Source: Candidatus Poribacteria bacterium
Lineage (GTDB): Bacteria; Poribacteria; WGA-4E; GCA-2687025
DNA length: 14,756 bases
Direction of reading: 5' to 3'
Assembly: GCA_002687025.1 (NCBI GenBank)
Contig: NYZG01000135.1
Span: 1-14,756, forward strand
Part shown: piece by piece, positions 12,247 to 14,756 of the stretch
How the letters are laid out: every line of letters starts with the position of its first letter
Numbering within the stretch: the stretch's first letter is position 1
Position numbers and translations under genes: made by a program
The notes under the pieces: model-generated
The model's database searches: none
Seen by the model: only the letters and a program-made list of their open reading frames with translations
Told to the model about the DNA's origin: nothing

Positions 12247-13401
12247 ATGGACCCAACAGCGCTCTACCGCAGGATCCCAGGCGCGCGTTCCCGGAACACC
12301 ATGGCCGAGAACATCCATGCCGCAAGGAGCGGCGGCGGCATCGCGAACCACGGCACGAAGGGGCATATCAACGAGAACATCGGCCCGGGAGAAACCATCA
12401 CGTTGTTAGAGGCTAGCGGAAGTGGGCTCATCACCCGCATGTTCATCACCCTCCTGCGCCGCACCCCGCTCCTCCTGCGCTCGCTGCGCCTGGACATATT
12501 CTGGGACGGGGCCCCGCAGCCGGCGGTCTCGGCGCCGTTGGGGGATTTCTTCTGCGCGCCCTTGGGTCGTGCGGTCGCCTTCGAAAGCGAGCTGTTCTCC
12601 AATCCCGAGGGCAGGAGCTTCAACTGCTTCATACCGATGCCGTTCCGCACGTCGGCGAGGGTGACGGTGACGAACGAGTCCGACGTTGAATGCACCTACT
12701 TCGTGTTCGATCTCAGCCTTCTGCTCGATGTCCCGCACGACGATTCCATGCTCTACTTCCACGCGCGCTGGCGCCGCGAATCGCCGACGACGTTGGGAGA
12801 AGACTTCGACATTCTGCCCAGGACCGAAGGGGTCGGGAGGTTCCTGGGCTGCTGCTGTGGCGTGATGGCAGACCCCTGCTACGACGGGCTTTGGTGGGGA
12901 GAAGGGCAGATCAAGGTCCGGCTCGATGGCGACGCGGCGTTCCCCACCATATGCGGCACCGGAACGGAGGACTACATCGGAACGGCTTGGGGAATGGACG
13001 CCTTCTTCCACTACCGCCAAGGGTGTCTCCTAGCGGACGCCAAAGAGGGTCAATGGGCCTTCTACCGATGGCATACTGCTGACCCGGTACTGTTTGAGAC
13101 GGATATCCGGGTCTCTGTTCAGGTCTTGGGCGGCGCGCCGCTGCAAGACGTGCAACGAGTGCAACGGGCCGGCGCGCCTCTCACCCCGGTGTATCTCGAT
13201 GACCACGGCACGATAGTCAGGCTTCTCGACGTCGGCCCCGGGCCTCTGGCGGAGAATGCCGACCGTGACGACGTTGGCTGCGTTTTCTTCAGGCAGGACG
13301 ATTGGTGTGCGACGTCGTACTTCTACCTCGACCGTACGCACATCGCCCCGCCAGAATTGCGAAGCGATGCAACGACGCAGGAGGGCCCGCCGGTTCCATA
13401 G
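12247..13401 (+). CDS. GH172 (DUF2961) family glycoside hydrolase
   Basis: The 384-residue product follows the DUF2961 family, now CAZy GH172, throughout: I-G-P-G-E-T-I-T-L-L-E near 45, L-R-L-D-I-F-W-D-G (~80-88), A-P-L-G-D-F-F (96-102), the M-P-F block (~131-133), Y-F-H-A-R-W-R-R-E (~160-168), W-W-G-E-G-Q (206-211), and C-G-T-G-T-E-D-Y (226-233). Characterised members act on alpha-D-fructofuranosides or D-arabinofuranosides. Two Glu residues are catalytic; E231 in G-T-E-D-Y should be one, and the other lies in the W-G-E-G-E block, which here reads G-E-G-Q. The ATG at 12247 is chosen because family similarity begins right after it; the frame stays open upstream without family signal. No clear signal peptide is seen, so a cytoplasmic enzyme is likely. 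The substrate is not known. Confidence 0.88.
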   Translation: MDPTALYRRIPGARSRNTMAENIHAARSGGGIANHGTKGHINENIGPGETITLLEASGSGLITRMFITLLRRTPLLLRSLRLDIFWDGAPQPAVSAPLGDFFCAPLGRAVAFESELFSNPEGRSFNCFIPMPFRTSARVTVTNESDVECTYFVFDLSLLLDVPHDDSMLYFHARWRRESPTTLGEDFDILPRTEGVGRFLGCCCGVMADPCYDGLWWGEGQIKVRLDGDAAFPTICGTGTEDYIGTAWGMDAFFHYRQGCLLADAKEGQWAFYRWHTADPVLFETDIRVSVQVLGGAPLQDVQRVQRAGAPLTPVYLDDHGTIVRLLDVGPGPLAENADRDDVGCVFFRQDDWCATSYFYLDRTHIAPPELRSDATTQEGPPVP

Positions 13402-13427
13402 TCACGTGGGCGCCTCGCCGGCATAGG

Positions 13428-13454
13428 GCCCGCCGACTGCCGAGGTCTGCGGGC
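13428..13454. terminator. Weak hairpin between convergent genes
   Basis: GCCCGC at 13428-13433 pairs with GCGGGC at 13449-13454 around a 15-base loop, in the 144-base gap between the convergent GH172 and enolase-superfamily genes. There is no T-tract and the loop is long, so the assignment rests mainly on location. Confidence 0.2.
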
Positions 13455-13545
13455 GCGGGGATCAGACTCCAGTCTAGCCTGTCTGTCGCCACCAGGTGTG
13501 ACGGCGATCTCTGCCTGTGTAACGGCCGGCCGCAACTCGTCGTGG

Positions 13546-14727
13546 CTACGCAACCTTCTCCTCTGCGACGCCGTACGTCGCGCACGTCTCCTCGTTGAGA
13601 ACCACGCCGAGGCCCGGCCCCGACGGCACGGCCATCCTGCCGCTGGGCAGCAACCGGGGGAAATCGACGAAGATAGTGTGGAAGAACGGGCTATCGATCG
13701 TCTCACACTCTTGCGCCACCGATTGGCGAGTCAACGCCTGGAGATGCAACGAGGCGATGAATCCGCAGATGTTGTTAGTGACGTGCCCGGTAAACCCCAC
13801 ACCGTAAAGGCGGGCCTGTTCAAGCATCGACAGCATGCCGATCAGACCGAGGGCGCCGGCGTCGGATTGGAGCACGTCGAGGCACCCCGATGTCAACAGA
13901 CGGCTGGTCAGGCCGTAGTCCGTGAAACCTTCGGCGCCCGCGATGGGCGTCCGAGTCGCGGCTCGCAGACTCCGATAGTCGTCGAGCCCTCGACTGTCGA
14001 CTCGGGTGCACGACCAGAGCGAGGAGTCATCCGCCTGCTTGGCGTAGAGCAGCGGCTCCTCGAACCAGGCGACACCGAATTGCGTCATGCCCTCGGCCAG
14101 AACCACAGCGTCCGTCAGGTTGTACGCACGATTTGCGTCGACGGCCAGCAGTAGTTCATCGCCAATGGCCTCGCGCGCGTGAGCGACCAGATGCAGGTCC
14201 TCTTCCGGGCCATGTCCGACCTTGAGTTTCATCGCCCGGAAACCACGGTCCTTGAGGCGCCGCGCTTCGGCAATCACCTCCTCGATCGGACCGAAAGCCA
14301 ACGACCCACCACCGGCATACACCTGTATCGAGGGCGCCGCCGCGCCCGCGCCGAGAAGCCGGAATACCGGCAAGTTCTGCTCCTTGCCCAGCAGATCCCA
14401 CAGGGCGAACTCCAAGTGGTTGACCACTCCGCGGTCATATGGGTCGAGCGCCCGGAGTGTCGACAGCCGTCGCCGGATGGCCGTTGGATCCCTGCCAAGG
14501 AGGGCTGGCGCCACGGTACCGGTCAGGTATTCGACGCCCTCCTCGCCTCGAACGCTCATGACCGTGACGCCCGTTAAGGCGACATCGGTCTCCACCTCTA
14601 CCACGGCGACCTGCTGATGTTCCGACCCTGTGTGATGGAACACCCCGTACCCCACGTCACCGCGAGGGCCCATGGGCCGAGCGAGGGTGGTCTGCAGCCG
14701 TCGGATACGTAGCCCTGATATTCTCAT
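13546..14727 (-). CDS. Enolase-superfamily enzyme, mandelate racemase/muconate lactonizing type
   Basis: The 393-residue protein has the capping domain (1-~125) and the (beta/alpha)7-beta barrel with the catalytic set of the mandelate-racemase subgroup: K-L-K (K167, K169), metal ligands D197 (A-V-D-A-N), E223/E224 (W-F-E-E-P) and E266 (A-G-A-E-G), D289 (Q-S-D-A-G) and H315 (G-H-V-T-N-N), forming the usual His-Asp pair. E342 may be the late acid. Such enzymes abstract the alpha-proton of a carboxylate; most relatives in this kind of context dehydrate sugar acids, but racemases and epimerases share the motifs, so the substrate is open. The segment between the second and third metal ligands is about 16-17 residues longer than usual (~228-246). 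The ATG follows the stop of the upstream gene by eight bases, indicating an operon that enters from the right. Confidence 0.9.
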   Translation of the reverse strand: MRISGLRIRRLQTTLARPMGPRGDVGYGVFHHTGSEHQQVAVVEVETDVALTGVTVMSVRGEEGVEYLTGTVAPALLGRDPTAIRRRLSTLRALDPYDRGVVNHLEFALWDLLGKEQNLPVFRLLGAGAAAPSIQVYAGGGSLAFGPIEEVIAEARRLKDRGFRAMKLKVGHGPEEDLHLVAHAREAIGDELLLAVDANRAYNLTDAVVLAEGMTQFGVAWFEEPLLYAKQADDSSLWSCTRVDSRGLDDYRSLRAATRTPIAGAEGFTDYGLTSRLLTSGCLDVLQSDAGALGLIGMLSMLEQARLYGVGFTGHVTNNICGFIASLHLQALTRQSVAQECETIDSPFFHTIFVDFPRLLPSGRMAVPSGPGLGVVLNEETCATYGVAEEKVA

Positions 14728-14735
14728 TGCTGCCG

Positions 14736-14756
14736 CTACTCGCCGAGGCGTTCCGA
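14736..14756 (-). CDS. 3' end of an unidentified gene, cut by the window edge
   Basis: Only six codons and a TAG are visible: S-E-R-L-G-E-stop. They lie eight bases upstream of the enolase-superfamily gene on the same strand, so the two are probably co-transcribed. The same six residues end the remnant at 11769-11984, with only synonymous differences, which is the main reason to treat this as coding. The family cannot be named from so little sequence. Confidence 0.5.
   Translation of the reverse strand, partial: SERLGE

Noticed and set aside
13464..13475. Inverted repeat AGACT-CC-AGTCT
   Set aside because: A two-base loop cannot form a hairpin, and the ten paired bases are no more than expected by chance.

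Overview
The window is GC-rich, densely coding bacterial DNA. It mixes housekeeping genes (valyl-tRNA synthetase, HisG) with a giant secreted cohesin/IPT-type repeat protein, a GH172 (formerly DUF2961) glycoside hydrolase and a mandelate-racemase-type enolase-superfamily enzyme. That mix suggests an uncultured, carbohydrate-using environmental bacterium, for example of the Poribacteria or Latescibacteria kind. This placement is inference from gene content; nothing in the window fixes the phylum. About the first 190 bases look foreign: they encode part of a eukaryote-type non-LTR retrotransposon reverse transcriptase, joined in frame to a valS that has lost its 5' third. A metagenome assembly chimera is the simplest reading.

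Layout. (1) 3-3648, + strand: truncated valS, a membrane-anchored protein with an NTF2-like C-terminal domain, and hisG (long form), close together and probably co-transcribed. (2) 3802-10185, - strand: read 5' to 3', a small P-loop ATPase, a membrane-anchored ComEA-type helix-hairpin-helix protein and a 1,775-residue exported protein. The last has a cohesin-like domain, about eleven IPT/TIG-like modules, three further beta-sandwich modules and a tandem C-terminal module. The gaps are 29 and 40 bases, so this looks like one operon. (3) 10352-10729, + strand: the front half of a class III nucleotide cyclase, divergent from the ATPase. Its tail overlaps, end to end, a cytoplasmic trypsin-like serine protease gene on the - strand (10673-11473). 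(4) 11474-12246: no intact gene, but the 3' remnant of a protein gene whose last codons match those of the gene cut by the right edge of the window. (5) 12247-13401, + strand, GH172; (6) 13546-14727, - strand, enolase-superfamily enzyme, preceded by the tail of an unidentified gene.

Function. The left block is core translation and histidine biosynthesis. The middle - strand operon makes an envelope or extracellular multidomain adhesin or scaffold-like protein. The ATPase, cyclase fragment and protease form a compact cluster of regulatory enzyme types also seen in bacterial signalling and conflict systems, but the cyclase lacks half of its catalytic domain and no function can be claimed. The right block fits uptake and breakdown of furanose-containing glycans and sugar acids. 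No tRNA, rRNA, CRISPR array or intact mobile element was seen.
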